64,000 nucleotides of DNA from Pseudomonas sichuanensis (GCF_003231305.1 NZ_QKVM01000017.1:39971-103970), one strand, 5' to 3'; shown: positions 1 to 8,764, counted from the stretch's first letter. Notes: generated by a model from the letters alone, not told the origin. Translations and numbers: made by a program.

Positions 1-240
1 CTTTTCATGGCTGACGGCGAACCCCGAGTTGCGCGCCGAAGCGCCTTGGGCAACCCGCTGTCGGTCGAGCAGCACGACGCGCTGCCCGGGGAATCGGGCG
101 GCCAGGGTATGGGCTGCCGCAAGGCCGGTGATGCCGCCACCGATGATCAGCCAGTCGGCGGTGCGGTTGCCGTTCAGGCGTGGATGCGCGTCGGCTTCGC
201 CGGCCAGCGCGATCCATCCACAGCGGTTGTCGATTGCCAT
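1..240 (-). CDS. FAD-dependent oxidoreductase, N-terminal part (runs off window)
   Basis: Only the first 80 codons are inside the window. The start is the ATG at 240, with a strong GGAGGAG ribosome site at 241-250. Residues 29-40 contain a dinucleotide-binding fingerprint (IIGGGITGLAAA), followed about 22 residues later by an acidic residue in LLDRQ, as expected for FAD ADP-ribose binding in the DAO/glycine oxidase superfamily. NSGF later in the fragment is typical of amine and amino-acid oxidases of the PuuB type. The substrate cannot be told from this fragment. It is divergent from a LysR gene that probably controls it. The frame was read directly from the reverse complement. Confidence 0.8.
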   Translation of the reverse strand, partial: MAIDNRCGWIALAGEADAHPRLNGNRTADWLIIGGGITGLAAAHTLAARFPGQRVVLLDRQRVAQGASARNSGFAVSHEK

Positions 241-367
241 CAGCTCCTCCACAATCAATGCGCACGGTTTATCGGTGTTATGCCTGGGTGCGCCTGTTGG
301 GCCTAATCTACGAGGGCTGTGGGTATGTTTCTAACGCTAATATTTCATTCAGCCATTCTCAAAACGC

Positions 368-1279
368 ATGGATAAAATTTTTCGCGCGCCGTCGCTGCAA
401 GCGCTCCAGGCGCTGATCCAGGTGGCGGATTGCAGCAGTTTTACCGAGGCCGCCCGGCAGCTGCACCTGACCCAGAGCGCGATCAGCCGGCAGATCCAGC
501 AGCTGGAGGAGCACTACGGCGTGGCGCTGTTCGACCGCACCAGCCGCAAGGTGGCGCTCACCGACCAGGGGCGCGACGTGTATGCGGTGGCGAGCGAGTC
601 GATGGCCGCGCTGCGCGCCCTGGCGCAACGCCTGTCGCCACCGCCGATGGACCGACCTTTTCGCATTCGCATCTTCGTCTCGCTGGCCGTGCGCTGGCTG
701 CTGCCGCGGTTGAGCAGTTTCTATGCGCTCAACCCGGCGCTGAGCTTGTCCATCGAGACCGTCAGCGGCGAGGTGGTGGACACCAGCGGCGACTGCGATG
801 CCTATGTGCTGTACCTGCGCGAGGGGCTGGACGAGCGTCCGTTGACGCTGTTGTTCGACGAGTACCTGCTGCCGGTCTGCGCACCTGTGCTCGGTGACGG
901 CCAGCCACCGCCGGGTTCCCTGCAAGCGCTGGAAGGCCATGCACTGATCCATGGCTCGACCGCGCGCCATGAATGGAACCTGTGGTTGCAGGCGCACCAG
1001 GGCCAGCCCGAGCGGGCCTATCAGCACCTGATGTTCAACCTCGATGACTTGGCGTTGGATGCAGCAGCCCGTGGCCTTGGCGTGGCCATGAGTGACCGGA
1101 TGCTGGCGCACGATGCCCTGGCCCGGGGCGACTTGATCGTGCCGTTTGGCGAGCCGCTACGCACGGGCGGTGTGTATGCGCTGTGGTTGCGCGACAGCGG
1201 GGTGGCGCACCCGGCCTGCAAGGCGGTGCTGCAGTGGTTTCAGACGCAACTCGAACAAACCCGGCCTGGCCCGCTCTAG
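368..1279 (+). CDS. LysR-family transcriptional regulator
   Basis: 303 residues, full length for LysR. The winged helix-turn-helix lies at about residues 8-67 (FTEAARQLHLTQSAISRQI, then a FDRTSRKVALT wing) and is followed by a periplasmic-binding-like effector domain. It is transcribed away from the FAD oxidoreductase across a 127-base gap, the usual arrangement for a LysR activator and its target. The effector is unknown. It may also influence the LysE exporter that follows 69 bases downstream in the same direction. Confidence 0.9.
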   Translation: MDKIFRAPSLQALQALIQVADCSSFTEAARQLHLTQSAISRQIQQLEEHYGVALFDRTSRKVALTDQGRDVYAVASESMAALRALAQRLSPPPMDRPFRIRIFVSLAVRWLLPRLSSFYALNPALSLSIETVSGEVVDTSGDCDAYVLYLREGLDERPLTLLFDEYLLPVCAPVLGDGQPPPGSLQALEGHALIHGSTARHEWNLWLQAHQGQPERAYQHLMFNLDDLALDAAARGLGVAMSDRMLAHDALARGDLIVPFGEPLRTGGVYALWLRDSGVAHPACKAVLQWFQTQLEQTRPGPL

Positions 1280-1348
1280 TACGCGGGCCGAGCCTTTACC
1301 CAAAAGCTTCTGTAAGCTGCTGTTTCCAGCCCCGCAGAGTCCTTGAAA

Positions 1349-1990
1349 ATGGATGCCCACTCGATTCTTGCCTTCACCCTGGTTGCCGCAATCGCCATTG
1401 CCAGCCCTGGCCCCGCAACGCTGATGGCGATCAATAACAGCCTGGCCCACGGGCAACGCAGCGCGGTGTGGTCGTCGCTGGGCAACGCCAGCGGGCTGTT
1501 CTGCCTGTCGGCGGCGGCGATGCTGGGCCTCGGCGCATTGCTGGCCAGCTCCGAATGGCTGTTCAACGCGGTGAAGATCCTCGGTGCCGGCTACCTGTTC
1601 TACCTGGGCGCCAAGCAGTTACTGAAGAAAAGCCCGATGCTGGTGGACGGCCTCGAGGAGGGCGCGAAGAAGGCCAGTCCCACGCCCGGGAAGCTGTACA
1701 AGTCGGCCTTCCTCACGGCGGTGACCAACCCCAAGGCGACCATGTTCTTCACTGCGCTGTTCCCGCAGTTCATCGACCAGGGCGCCGCGCTGCTGCCGCA
1801 GTTCCTGATCCTCACCAGCATCTTCATGGCGTTGTCGTTGGCGTCGCTGAGCCTGTATGCCGCGCTCGCCACCCGGGCCAAGGGCGTGCTGACCCGGCCG
1901 GCGCTGTCGCGCTGGGTGAGCCGAGTGGTGGGGACGACCTTCATTGGTTTTGGTGCGGCGATCTTGACCATGCGCCGGCAAGGGGTGTGA
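1349..1990 (+). CDS. LysE/RhtB-family amino acid exporter
   Basis: 213 residues with about six hydrophobic segments. The N-terminus (FTLVAAIAIASPGPATLMA) carries the SPGP signature of the LysE/RhtB family, and TNPKATMFF near residue 130 is the conserved loop. These inner-membrane proteins export amino acids or derivatives. A TTG six bases upstream could also serve as start, but the ATG at 1349 is preferred. It sits between two regulators. The substrate is not predictable from sequence alone. Confidence 0.88.
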   Translation: MDAHSILAFTLVAAIAIASPGPATLMAINNSLAHGQRSAVWSSLGNASGLFCLSAAAMLGLGALLASSEWLFNAVKILGAGYLFYLGAKQLLKKSPMLVDGLEEGAKKASPTPGKLYKSAFLTAVTNPKATMFFTALFPQFIDQGAALLPQFLILTSIFMALSLASLSLYAALATRAKGVLTRPALSRWVSRVVGTTFIGFGAAILTMRRQGV

Positions 1991-2005
1991 GGGGCAGGCG
2001 TAACG

Positions 2006-2935
2006 TCAGGCCACGGGCGTCGACACCGTGTTGACGCCCTCCAGCGTGGCAAAGGAAATGTCCTTTGCCGTGAGCAGGAAATCACTCATGTAGGGCACTT
2101 CGAGCATGTCGCTGCGAACCGCTGCGTACAGGGTGGCGTGCAGGCCTTGCTCGCCCAGGCGCTTGGCAATCACATAGCCGCGCAAGGTGTACTCGTGCAC
2201 CGCCCAGTTCGGCAGGCAGCATACCCCACGGCCGCTGGCCACCAGCTGCATCATCATGATCGTCATTTCTGCGGTGCGCACCTGAGCCGGCTCGATCTCG
2301 GCCGGTTCGATGAAGCGGGTGAAGATGTCCAGGCGGTTGCGCTCGATCGGGTAGGTGATCAGGGTCTGGCTGGCGATGTCGGCAGGTTCCACATAGGGTT
2401 TTTCACGCAGGGCGTGATGCTTGTCGATGGCCAGCATGGCCTCGTAGCCGAACAGCGGCACGTAGGTGATGCCTGGCAGGGGTATGGGGTCGGAGGTCAC
2501 CACGAGGTCGAGGTCCCCACGCTCCAGGGCCGGCAGCGGCGCGAACGACAACCCTGATGCCAGGTCCAGTTCGACCTCTGGCCAGGCGCTGCGAAATTCA
2601 TCCAGCGAGGGCATCAGCCATTGGTAGCAGCTGTGGCACTCGATCGCGATGTGCAGCCGGTCGGCCGTGCCGCCAGCCAGTTTGCCCAGGTTGCGTTCCG
2701 TCGTGCGGATCAGCGGCAATACCTGGTCGGCCAGTTGCAGCAGCTTGAGGCCGGCGGTGGTAAAGCGCACCGGCTTGGACTTGCGCACGAACACGGGCAT
2801 GCCGAGGCGGTTTTCCAGCTCGCGGAACTGGTGCGACAGCGCCGACTGCGTGAGGTGCAGGCGCTCGGCGGCGTCGGGCAGGCTGTCCGTCTCGCGCAGG
2901 GCATGGAGTGTACGAAGGTGTCTCAAGTCGATCAT
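2006..2935 (-). CDS. metR: LysR-family regulator, MetR type
   Basis: 309 residues from the ATG at 2935; an upstream in-frame ATG at 2983 would add an unlikely Arg/Leu-rich tail. The N-terminus (MIDLRHLRTLHALRE...LHLTQSALSHQFRELE) closely resembles MetR, the homocysteine-responsive activator of methionine genes. It is the last gene of the mesX-mesD-flavin reductase run, 17 bases after the reductase, so the operon would include its own regulator. A perfect MetR box (TGAA-N5-TTCA) lies at 5610-5622 upstream of mesX. The assignment as MetR rests on sequence resemblance plus this context. Confidence 0.82.
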   Translation of the reverse strand: MIDLRHLRTLHALRETDSLPDAAERLHLTQSALSHQFRELENRLGMPVFVRKSKPVRFTTAGLKLLQLADQVLPLIRTTERNLGKLAGGTADRLHIAIECHSCYQWLMPSLDEFRSAWPEVELDLASGLSFAPLPALERGDLDLVVTSDPIPLPGITYVPLFGYEAMLAIDKHHALREKPYVEPADIASQTLITYPIERNRLDIFTRFIEPAEIEPAQVRTAEMTIMMMQLVASGRGVCCLPNWAVHEYTLRGYVIAKRLGEQGLHATLYAAVRSDMLEVPYMSDFLLTAKDISFATLEGVNTVSTPVA

Positions 2936-2952
2936 GAGCAGAAGGCAAAGCC

Positions 2953-3462
2953 TCAAGCCGCGCCAAGCGCGGCGAGGTTGCAATAGTTTCCTTTGAAATA
3001 CAGCAGGGGTTGCGTAGCCGAGGCTTCATGCAGCTTGAGCGCTTTCACTTCACCGATGACGATCAGGTGATCTCCGGCTGCGTGTTCGGCGTGAATCTGG
3101 CAATCGAGCCAGTGCAGGCTGCCGGCGATGACCGGGTTACCCAAAGGCGACGCCTGCCATTGAACGCCATGCCACTTGTCCGTGCCTTTGCGGGCGAACT
3201 GGTCGGAAATCCCGACCTGCTCACCCGACAGGATATTCACCGCGAAGCGGCCCGCCTGGCGAATGCCGGGATAGCTGGCCGAGCTGGCCATCACGCTGAA
3301 TGACACCAGCGGCGGGCTCATCGACACGCTATAGAACGACTGGCAGGTGAAGCCGAGCGGCTCGCCATCGATGAGCGAGGTGATGACCGTGATACCGGAG
3401 GCGTAGTGCCCGAGCGCCTCGCGAAAGTGCGAGGGCTCGATGGCTGTGGTGAAAAGTGACAT
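2953..3462 (-). CDS. Flavin reductase domain protein in methionine synthase operon
   Basis: 169 residues, the usual size of the NAD(P)H:FMN reductase domain family (HpaC/RutF-like). The conserved core GITVITS...GFTCQSFYSVSMSPPLVSFS lies at about residues 23-57, and GRFAVNIL follows. Such proteins bind FMN and usually supply reduced flavin to a partner oxygenase. It lies 25 bases downstream of mesD, so it should be co-transcribed. Because MesD-type synthesis needs oxygen and a DUF1852 partner, this reductase is a reasonable supplier of electrons. That link is inference. Confidence 0.85.
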   Translation of the reverse strand: MSLFTTAIEPSHFREALGHYASGITVITSLIDGEPLGFTCQSFYSVSMSPPLVSFSVMASSASYPGIRQAGRFAVNILSGEQVGISDQFARKGTDKWHGVQWQASPLGNPVIAGSLHWLDCQIHAEHAAGDHLIVIGEVKALKLHEASATQPLLYFKGNYCNLAALGAA

Positions 3463-3487
3463 GGTAGGACCTGACGTTTACCTGCCC

Positions 3488-4519
3488 TTAATTGGCCAGG
3501 AGTTCTCTGCGAACGATTTCTGCGCCTGCGCTCAAGGCACTCAGCTTGCCGCGGGCGACCTGACGAGGCAGGGGGGCCATGCCGCAGTTGGTGCAAGGGT
3601 AGAGCTTGTCGGCATCGACGAACTGCAGTGCCTTGCGCAGGGTATTGGCCACTTCCTCGGGTGTTTCAATGGCGTGGTTGGCCACGTCAATGGCGCCTAC
3701 CATCACTTTCTTGCCGCGGATGAGCTCGATCAGGTCCATGGGGACGTGGGAGTTGTGGCATTCCAGCGAGACGATATCGATGCTGGATTTTTGCAGCTTG
3801 GGGAAGGCCTCTTCATATTGGCGCCACTCTGATCCCAGGGTCTTTTTCCAGTCGGTGTTGGCCTTGATGCCGTAGCCGTAGCAGATGTGCACGGCGGTTT
3901 CACATTTGAGACCTTCGATGGCCCGCTCCAGGGTGGCGACGCCCCATTCGTTCACCTCGTCAAAGAAGACATTGAAGGCGGGTTCGTCGAACTGGATGAT
4001 GTCAACGCCGGCAGCCTCAAGCTCGCGAGCTTCCTCGTTGAGAATCTTGGCAAATTCCCAGGCCAGTTTTTCGCGGCTTTTATAGTGGTTGTCATACAGC
4101 GTATCGATCATGGTCATGGGGCCTGGCAGGGCCCATTTGATCGGCTGCCCGGTTTGCTGGCGCAAGAACTTGGCATCTTCGACAAACACTGGCTTTTGCC
4201 GCGCTACAGCACCTACCACTGTCGGTACGCTGGCGTCATAGCGATCACGGATGCGCACGGTTTCACGCTTCTCGAAATCTACGCCGCTCAAGTGCTCGAT
4301 GAAGGTAGTTACAAAGTGCTGGCGGGTCTGCTCGCCGTCACTGACGATATCGATGCCGGCGTGTTGCTGCTCGTGCAATGAAAGGCGCAAGGCATCCTGT
4401 TTGCCTTCGATCAATGCCTGGTCCTGCAGTTTCCAAGGTGACCAGAGTGTCTCGGGTTGTGCCAGCCAGGAGGGCTTGGGCAAACTACCTGCCGTCGAGG
4501 TGGGTAACAGCTTTTTCAT
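3488..4519 (-). CDS. mesD: Core methionine synthase (MesD family, MetE C-terminal domain only)
   Basis: 343 residues, against roughly 750 for cobalamin-independent MetE: only the catalytic barrel is present and the folate-binding N-terminal half is missing. Zinc/homocysteine ligands are visible as H211 and C213 (VHICYG), E253 (SLECHNSH) and C312 (TNCGMAPL). FDEPAF at 177-182 matches the MetE active-site acidic motif. The MesD family is known to make methionine from homocysteine without methyl-folate or cobalamin, and to require oxygen and a DUF1852 protein. That partner is encoded immediately upstream. The true methyl donor is unknown. Confidence 0.88.
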   Translation of the reverse strand: MKKLLPTSTAGSLPKPSWLAQPETLWSPWKLQDQALIEGKQDALRLSLHEQQHAGIDIVSDGEQTRQHFVTTFIEHLSGVDFEKRETVRIRDRYDASVPTVVGAVARQKPVFVEDAKFLRQQTGQPIKWALPGPMTMIDTLYDNHYKSREKLAWEFAKILNEEARELEAAGVDIIQFDEPAFNVFFDEVNEWGVATLERAIEGLKCETAVHICYGYGIKANTDWKKTLGSEWRQYEEAFPKLQKSSIDIVSLECHNSHVPMDLIELIRGKKVMVGAIDVANHAIETPEEVANTLRKALQFVDADKLYPCTNCGMAPLPRQVARGKLSALSAGAEIVRRELLAN

Positions 4520-4545
4520 GAAGATGGCCTTGTATTTTCAATGAA

Positions 4546-5532
4546 TCAGGCAGCGTAGTTGGCGGACCACTGCTCAAGTAGCGAGTGATAAGGTTTGATG
4601 AAGTGTTCCTCGACAAAGCGCCCCTGTTCGATAGCCAGCCGGCTACGTTCCTCTCGGTCGTAGACAATGCGCGTCAGCGAATAATCTTCATGCTTCAGGC
4701 TGGGCTGGTAGGATTTGCCTGCCGCAGAATTGGCATTGTAGATTTCGGGGCGGTAGATCTTCTGGAAGGTATCCATCGTGCTGATGGTGCTGATCAGCTC
4801 AAGGTTGCTGTAGTCACCGAGCAAGTCACCGGAAAAATAGAAGGCCAATGGCGCCACACTGTTCGGCGGCATGAAATAACGCACCTTCATGCCCATCTTG
4901 GCGAAGTACTCATCGGTCAGGGAGTGTTCATCTTGCTGATATTCAAAACCCAGTACCGGGTGCTGGTTTTCAGTGCGATGGTAGGTTTTGCTGCTGGAAA
5001 CGCTCAGGCAGATGACAGGCTGCTTGGTAAAGTGCGCTTTATAGGTTGTTGAGCTGACGAAGTGCTTGAATAACTTTCCGTGCAGTTCTCCAAAGTGTTC
5101 TGGCGTGCTGAACGCAGGCTGGTCTTTATTGTGCCCCAGGAGCAGCACGCTAAAATCGTAGTCGCGCACGTAGGACGAAAAGTTGTTCCCCACCATGCCG
5201 GTCGTGCGCTCGCCGGTTTTCCGATCGACTATCTGTGTTTTCAATAGCTCGATCAAGGGCAGGCCGTTATCTGCGCTGTCGACATCCATATTCATCTCGA
5301 CGGAAATGATTTCAAGCTCGACGCGGTAACGATCCCCGTTTGGATTGTCCCAGTGCGCCAGGGCATTGAAGCGGTTGTCAATCATTCGCAGGGTGTTGCG
5401 CAAGTTTTGCTGACGGCTCGCACCCCTCGCCAAGTTGGCGAAATTGGTCGTGAGACGGGTATTTTCGGAGGGCTGATAATTTTCGTCGAAGCGAATGCGC
5501 TTGATGGAAAATTCAAAATCCGTTTTCACCAT
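4546..5532 (-). CDS. mesX: DUF1852 protein, MesD partner (MesX)
   Basis: 328 residues from the ATG at 5532; a TTG at 5550 is an alternative start. No signal peptide or membrane segment is visible, so it should be cytosolic. Sequence character and position match the DUF1852 family, known to be required with oxygen for MesD activity. Its chemistry is unknown. It is the first gene of a tight mesX-mesD-flavin reductase-metR unit (26 bases to mesD) and is noticeably more AT-rich than flanking genes. A MetR box is centred about 85 bases upstream of the start. Confidence 0.85.
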   Translation of the reverse strand: MVKTDFEFSIKRIRFDENYQPSENTRLTTNFANLARGASRQQNLRNTLRMIDNRFNALAHWDNPNGDRYRVELEIISVEMNMDVDSADNGLPLIELLKTQIVDRKTGERTTGMVGNNFSSYVRDYDFSVLLLGHNKDQPAFSTPEHFGELHGKLFKHFVSSTTYKAHFTKQPVICLSVSSSKTYHRTENQHPVLGFEYQQDEHSLTDEYFAKMGMKVRYFMPPNSVAPLAFYFSGDLLGDYSNLELISTISTMDTFQKIYRPEIYNANSAAGKSYQPSLKHEDYSLTRIVYDREERSRLAIEQGRFVEEHFIKPYHSLLEQWSANYAA

Positions 5533-5609
5533 GATCGGGGTCCCACTCAAATATTCATAAATACGGCTATTGGTATGTATTTTATGTGGCGGTACTGAGT
5601 GAGTGGAAC

Positions 5610-5622
5610 TGAATTGATTTCA
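5610..5622 (-). promoter_or_regulatory. Putative MetR box upstream of mesX
   Basis: The sequence TGAATTGATTTCA matches the MetR consensus TGAA-N5-TTCA exactly. It lies 78 bases before the mesX start, and a MetR-like regulator is encoded at the end of the same operon. This suggests homocysteine-dependent control. The motif is short, so a chance match is possible, but its location supports it. Confidence 0.6.
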
Positions 5623-5815
5623 CAAGACCTTTAGTCATGCTCATGACCGCTGCGCTGCTCAATACGACCAGCAAGGCAGCGCAGCATGGGGCGACGCAAT
5701 GAAAGGCGGCTTTGGGTCGATAACGCAGCTTCGAGTGGCCTTCTGGCGCCAGGGGTCGATACTTCTCTGTACAGGCGTGCGCGCTGCGGGTTTCGCGCAC
5801 TGCGGGAGGTGGTAG

Positions 5816-6745
5816 ATGAACAAGTTATCGATTGTAGGTGCCGGGATGGTGGGCGAGGCAGCGGCCCAGGTCATTGCCCGGGAAGAGCTGTGCCGCGAGT
5901 TGATGTTGATCGATGTGCAGGGCGAGTTGGCGCAGGGCAAGGCGCTGGACGTCTGGCAGGCGGCCATCGAGTCGGGGTCCGATACCCGGGTGCTTGGCGG
6001 GTCCGATGCCGAGATGCTGCAAGGTTCCGACCTGGTGGTGATTACCGCGGGCGTGCCGCGCAAGCCAGGCCAATCGCGTCAGGATGTGCTGAGCATCAAT
6101 CTGCCCATTCTCGACAGCATCCTGCTGGATATCAGGCGCCATGCACCGGCGGCGACGCTGCTGGTGGTGTCGAACCCGGTCGATGTGCTGACCTATCGGG
6201 CCTGGTCCCGCAGTGGGCTGGGGCGCGACAAGGTGTTCGGGCAGGCCGGGGTGCTGGATACCGCGCGCATGAAGTGTTTCATTGCTGAGCAAACCGGGTT
6301 TTCCGCTCGCGACATCACGGCGCTGGTACTCGGCGGCCATGGCGATAGCATGGTGCCGTTGATGCGCTACTGCGCGGTCGGTTCGGTGCCTTTGTCCCAG
6401 TTCCTGTCAACCGAGCAGATCGAGCGGATCGTGCAGCGCACCCGCCAAGGGGGCGGCGAGATTCTGGGCTTGAAGAAGCTGGGAAGCGCCTGCGATGCAC
6501 CCGGTGTGGCCATCGCGCAGATGGTCGATGCCATCGCCAATGGGCGCAACCGCATTGTGCCGACGGTGGCGATCCTCGACGGCGAGTACGGTCGAAAGGA
6601 TATCGCCATGGGCGTGCCCTGCGTGCTGGCAGAAGCAGGGATCAAGCGCGTGATCGAGCTGCCGCTGGATGCGCAGGAGCAGGCGATGTTCGATCATTCG
6701 GCCGACCAGGTGATGCGTGACATCGCAGAAATGAAAGCGATGTAA
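5816..6745 (+). CDS. mdh: Malate dehydrogenase (LDH-type, NAD-dependent)
   Basis: 309 residues with a good GGGAGGTG ribosome site. The Rossmann motif VGAGMVG is at residues 7-13, and D33 (LIDV) favours NAD. Substrate residues typical of the fold are present: R82 and R88 in GVPRKPGQSR, R151 in LDTAR, and catalytic H175 in GGHGDS. R82 in the RKPG loop points to malate/oxaloacetate rather than lactate. It closely resembles the malate dehydrogenase found in P. putida strains. It would work beside the membrane malate:quinone oxidoreductase common in Pseudomonas. Confidence 0.92.
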   Translation: MNKLSIVGAGMVGEAAAQVIAREELCRELMLIDVQGELAQGKALDVWQAAIESGSDTRVLGGSDAEMLQGSDLVVITAGVPRKPGQSRQDVLSINLPILDSILLDIRRHAPAATLLVVSNPVDVLTYRAWSRSGLGRDKVFGQAGVLDTARMKCFIAEQTGFSARDITALVLGGHGDSMVPLMRYCAVGSVPLSQFLSTEQIERIVQRTRQGGGEILGLKKLGSACDAPGVAIAQMVDAIANGRNRIVPTVAILDGEYGRKDIAMGVPCVLAEAGIKRVIELPLDAQEQAMFDHSADQVMRDIAEMKAM

Positions 6746-6823
6746 GCAGCTGAACGCATCGATGGGCGTCGCGTTGCCTGCGCTGGCTTCAGATCGATGA
6801 AGCGCGCAGGCATCGCAGCGCGC

Positions 6824-7531
6824 TCAGGCGCCTCCCTTGGCCTGCTGTTCCAGGTGCAACTGCAAGGTCGGATCGAGTTGCAGTGCGCTGGCCAGTTCGT
6901 CGAGGTAGGCCCGCTCTGCGTCCTGCTGGTCATCCACCAGCATCACGCTGGCCAGGTACATCTCCGCGGCCATGGCCGGGTCCCGAGCGGACTGAGCCAC
7001 CTGCACGGCATCGAGCGGCCTGCTGACTTCCTCATCCAGCCATTGCTGCAGTTGCGGGTCGCTGGTCTGCCGTTTGATTTCGGCGTAGATCAACTGCTCT
7101 TCCTGTTCGTCGATGCGACCGTCAGCCTTGGCCGCCGCAATCAGCGCGCGCAGGATGGCATGGCTGTGATCCTCGGCCTCGGGGCCGGACAATTGATCGA
7201 CAGTACGCAGCGCCTGTTGCGGGGCTGCCGCCTGGCTGCGCTGCCAGCTTTGATAGGCTTGGAACGCCATCATGCCCAGCGACGCCAGGGCCGCGTAATT
7301 GGGGCTACCCGCGGAGCGCCCCTGGCCAGCGCTGCCGCCGCCACCCAACAGGCCGCCCAGCAAGCCACCCAGGCCGCCGCCAGCCGAACTGCCGCCGCCG
7401 CCAAGCAGGCCGCCCAGCAAGCCACCCAAACCGCCCAGGCTGTCTTGCGATGAGCTGCCGCCGTTCCCTTGTTGCGCTTGCGAGCTTTGCCCGGCCCGGA
7501 GCAACTGCTCGAGCAGATCACTGGTGTTCAT
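6824..7531 (-). CDS. TerB-like / DUF533 protein with Gly-rich N-terminal repeats
   Basis: 235 residues. After a short helical start (NTSDLLEQLLRAG), residues about 20-75 are low-complexity Gly/Leu/Ser repeats (GGLLGGLLGGGGS occurs more than once). The C-terminal half, about 100-230, is an acidic all-helical domain with AAAKADGRIDEQE, the typical metal-binding-like turn of TerB/DUF533 proteins. Such proteins are often labelled tellurite-resistance TerB-like, but no ter operon is present here, so the role is unknown. It appears to be a single-gene unit. Confidence 0.8.
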   Translation of the reverse strand: MNTSDLLEQLLRAGQSSQAQQGNGGSSSQDSLGGLGGLLGGLLGGGGSSAGGGLGGLLGGLLGGGGSAGQGRSAGSPNYAALASLGMMAFQAYQSWQRSQAAAPQQALRTVDQLSGPEAEDHSHAILRALIAAAKADGRIDEQEEQLIYAEIKRQTSDPQLQQWLDEEVSRPLDAVQVAQSARDPAMAAEMYLASVMLVDDQQDAERAYLDELASALQLDPTLQLHLEQQAKGGA

Positions 7532-7717
7532 GGCGCCGCCCCTCGGTTGGTAGTGGTTGCCCAGACAGCAACGATAGCCCTCTCAAGGCGATCTGCCATG
7601 ACCGCCTGACCGATGGGGAGCCCGGGGTAATGCTCTGTTGGAATTGCGCTGGATGCTGCCGGATCGGGCAGGGGAGGGCGTGGTGCAGGCCAACGGGCCA
7701 GCCGCCTGGCGCGTGGG

Positions 7718-7897
7718 TCAAGTGTCGGTGTTGCGCTGACGCGAACGTTGATAGCGGCTAAAGCCGATCTGTATCGCTGCTGCCACCAGGCACAGCAGGC
7801 CGATTTTCAGCGTCGGGTCCATGGCGTAGTGTTCGCACACTTTGCCCACGGCAATCACGCTCACGAAAATGGCGATCGGTAACAACAGCTTCTGCAT
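7718..7897 (-). CDS. Small two-helix membrane protein
   Basis: 59 residues from the ATG at 7897, which has a good AGGAG site upstream. Two hydrophobic stretches (LLLPIAIFVSVIAVGKV and IGLLCLVAAAIQIGFS) suggest a small inner-membrane protein with a basic tail (RYQRSRQR). A longer in-frame reading from 7975 lacks a ribosome site. No family was recognised. Confidence 0.65.
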   Translation of the reverse strand: MQKLLLPIAIFVSVIAVGKVCEHYAMDPTLKIGLLCLVAAAIQIGFSRYQRSRQRNTDT

Positions 7898-8062
7898 CCC
7901 ATACTCCTGGCATCGGGTCTTCAAGACTTGTGTGAGGTGGGCGAGGGTATCGCGTTGCCGACCAACAAGCAGCAATGCCGTGCAGCGCTTGCCGTCGCCG
8001 ACGGTGCTGCTGGCCGGTATGATGGCGCCTGCGCATCAAACCCGACCTACCCGGACAACCCA

Positions 8063-8221
8063 ATGAACCGCCAGAAAAAGATCAAGCAGCTCCTTAAAGC
8101 CCACGCGAAAAAGGCCAGTGCCAAGTTGGCGCCGCGCAAGCCCAAATACATCTGCAAGGCCGACCGCGCGAAGCTGGCTGGCGAAGCGGCTGCAGAGGCT
8201 GAGCCCCGCGTCGAAAGCTGA
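8063..8221 (+). CDS. DUF2986 family small basic protein
   Basis: 52 residues from the ATG at 8063. The N-terminus MNRQKKIKQLLKAHAKKA and the KYICKADRAK motif match the Lys/Ala-rich DUF2986 family of gamma-proteobacteria. It is highly basic and probably nucleic-acid associated, but the function is unknown. Longer in-frame upstream sequence has no convincing start. Confidence 0.75.
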   Translation: MNRQKKIKQLLKAHAKKASAKLAPRKPKYICKADRAKLAGEAAAEAEPRVES

Positions 8222-8240
8222 CTCGGCTCAGCGCACCCCA

Positions 8241-8263
8241 TCGCGGGGCAAGCCCGCTCCTAC
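8241..8263. repeat. Single REP element
   Basis: TCGCGGGGCAAGCCCGCTCC followed by TAC is a Pseudomonas putida-type REP half. It lies between the DUF2986 gene and the convergent GNAT gene. Confidence 0.7.
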
Positions 8264-8272
8264 GCTCACGGC

Positions 8273-8764
8273 TCAGAGCACCATCACCATCTCGTGCCAG
8301 GCCATGCCGCCATGGTCGGAAGCCGAAGGCTTGACGTAGCGATAGCCCATGCGCGCATACAGCTCGACGTGGCGCTCCTTGCACATCAGGTGAAGGGTGC
8401 GCTTGCCCATCGCCTGCATGCGCTCGACGAAGGTGCGCATCATCAGGCTGGCATAGCCTTTGCCCTGGTGGGCCGGGTCGATCACCACCGACATGATCAC
8501 GGCGTTGGGCGCCGCGCTGTCATGGCCCACCAGCTTCTTGAACGCCTCGTCGGACATCACCACCTGATGGGCGCAGCCACAGTTGATGAAGCCGATCACT
8601 TCCCCCGCCAGTTCCATGATCAGGAAGCCTTGCGGGTACTGGGCAATGCGGGTGGCGATCTTTTCGCGGGTGGCGGCTTCGTCGCCTTCATAGGCGCTGA
8701 TTTCGATTTCGAAGCAACGGTCGACGTCGGCAGGGGTGGCGGTGCGGAAGGCGGGGAGGGGCAT
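8273..8764 (-). CDS. GNAT-family N-acetyltransferase
   Basis: 163 residues. VIMSVVIDPAHQGKGYASLMM is the acetyl-CoA binding motif A of GNAT enzymes (Q/R-x-x-G-x-G/A pattern), and the C-terminal YARMGYRYVKPS is motif B. A longer start at 8797 is possible; neither has a clear ribosome site. The domain resembles arylalkylamine/serotonin N-acetyltransferase-like GNATs, but the substrate cannot be assigned. It stands alone between a REP element and a lipoprotein pair. Confidence 0.82.
   Translation of the reverse strand: MPLPAFRTATPADVDRCFEIEISAYEGDEAATREKIATRIAQYPQGFLIMELAGEVIGFINCGCAHQVVMSDEAFKKLVGHDSAAPNAVIMSVVIDPAHQGKGYASLMMRTFVERMQAMGKRTLHLMCKERHVELYARMGYRYVKPSASDHGGMAWHEMVMVL

Noticed and set aside
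5582..5800. 72-codon minus-strand frame upstream of malate dehydrogenase
   Set aside because: No ribosome site, no conserved features, and it contains the MetR box region and a dispersed repeat motif.
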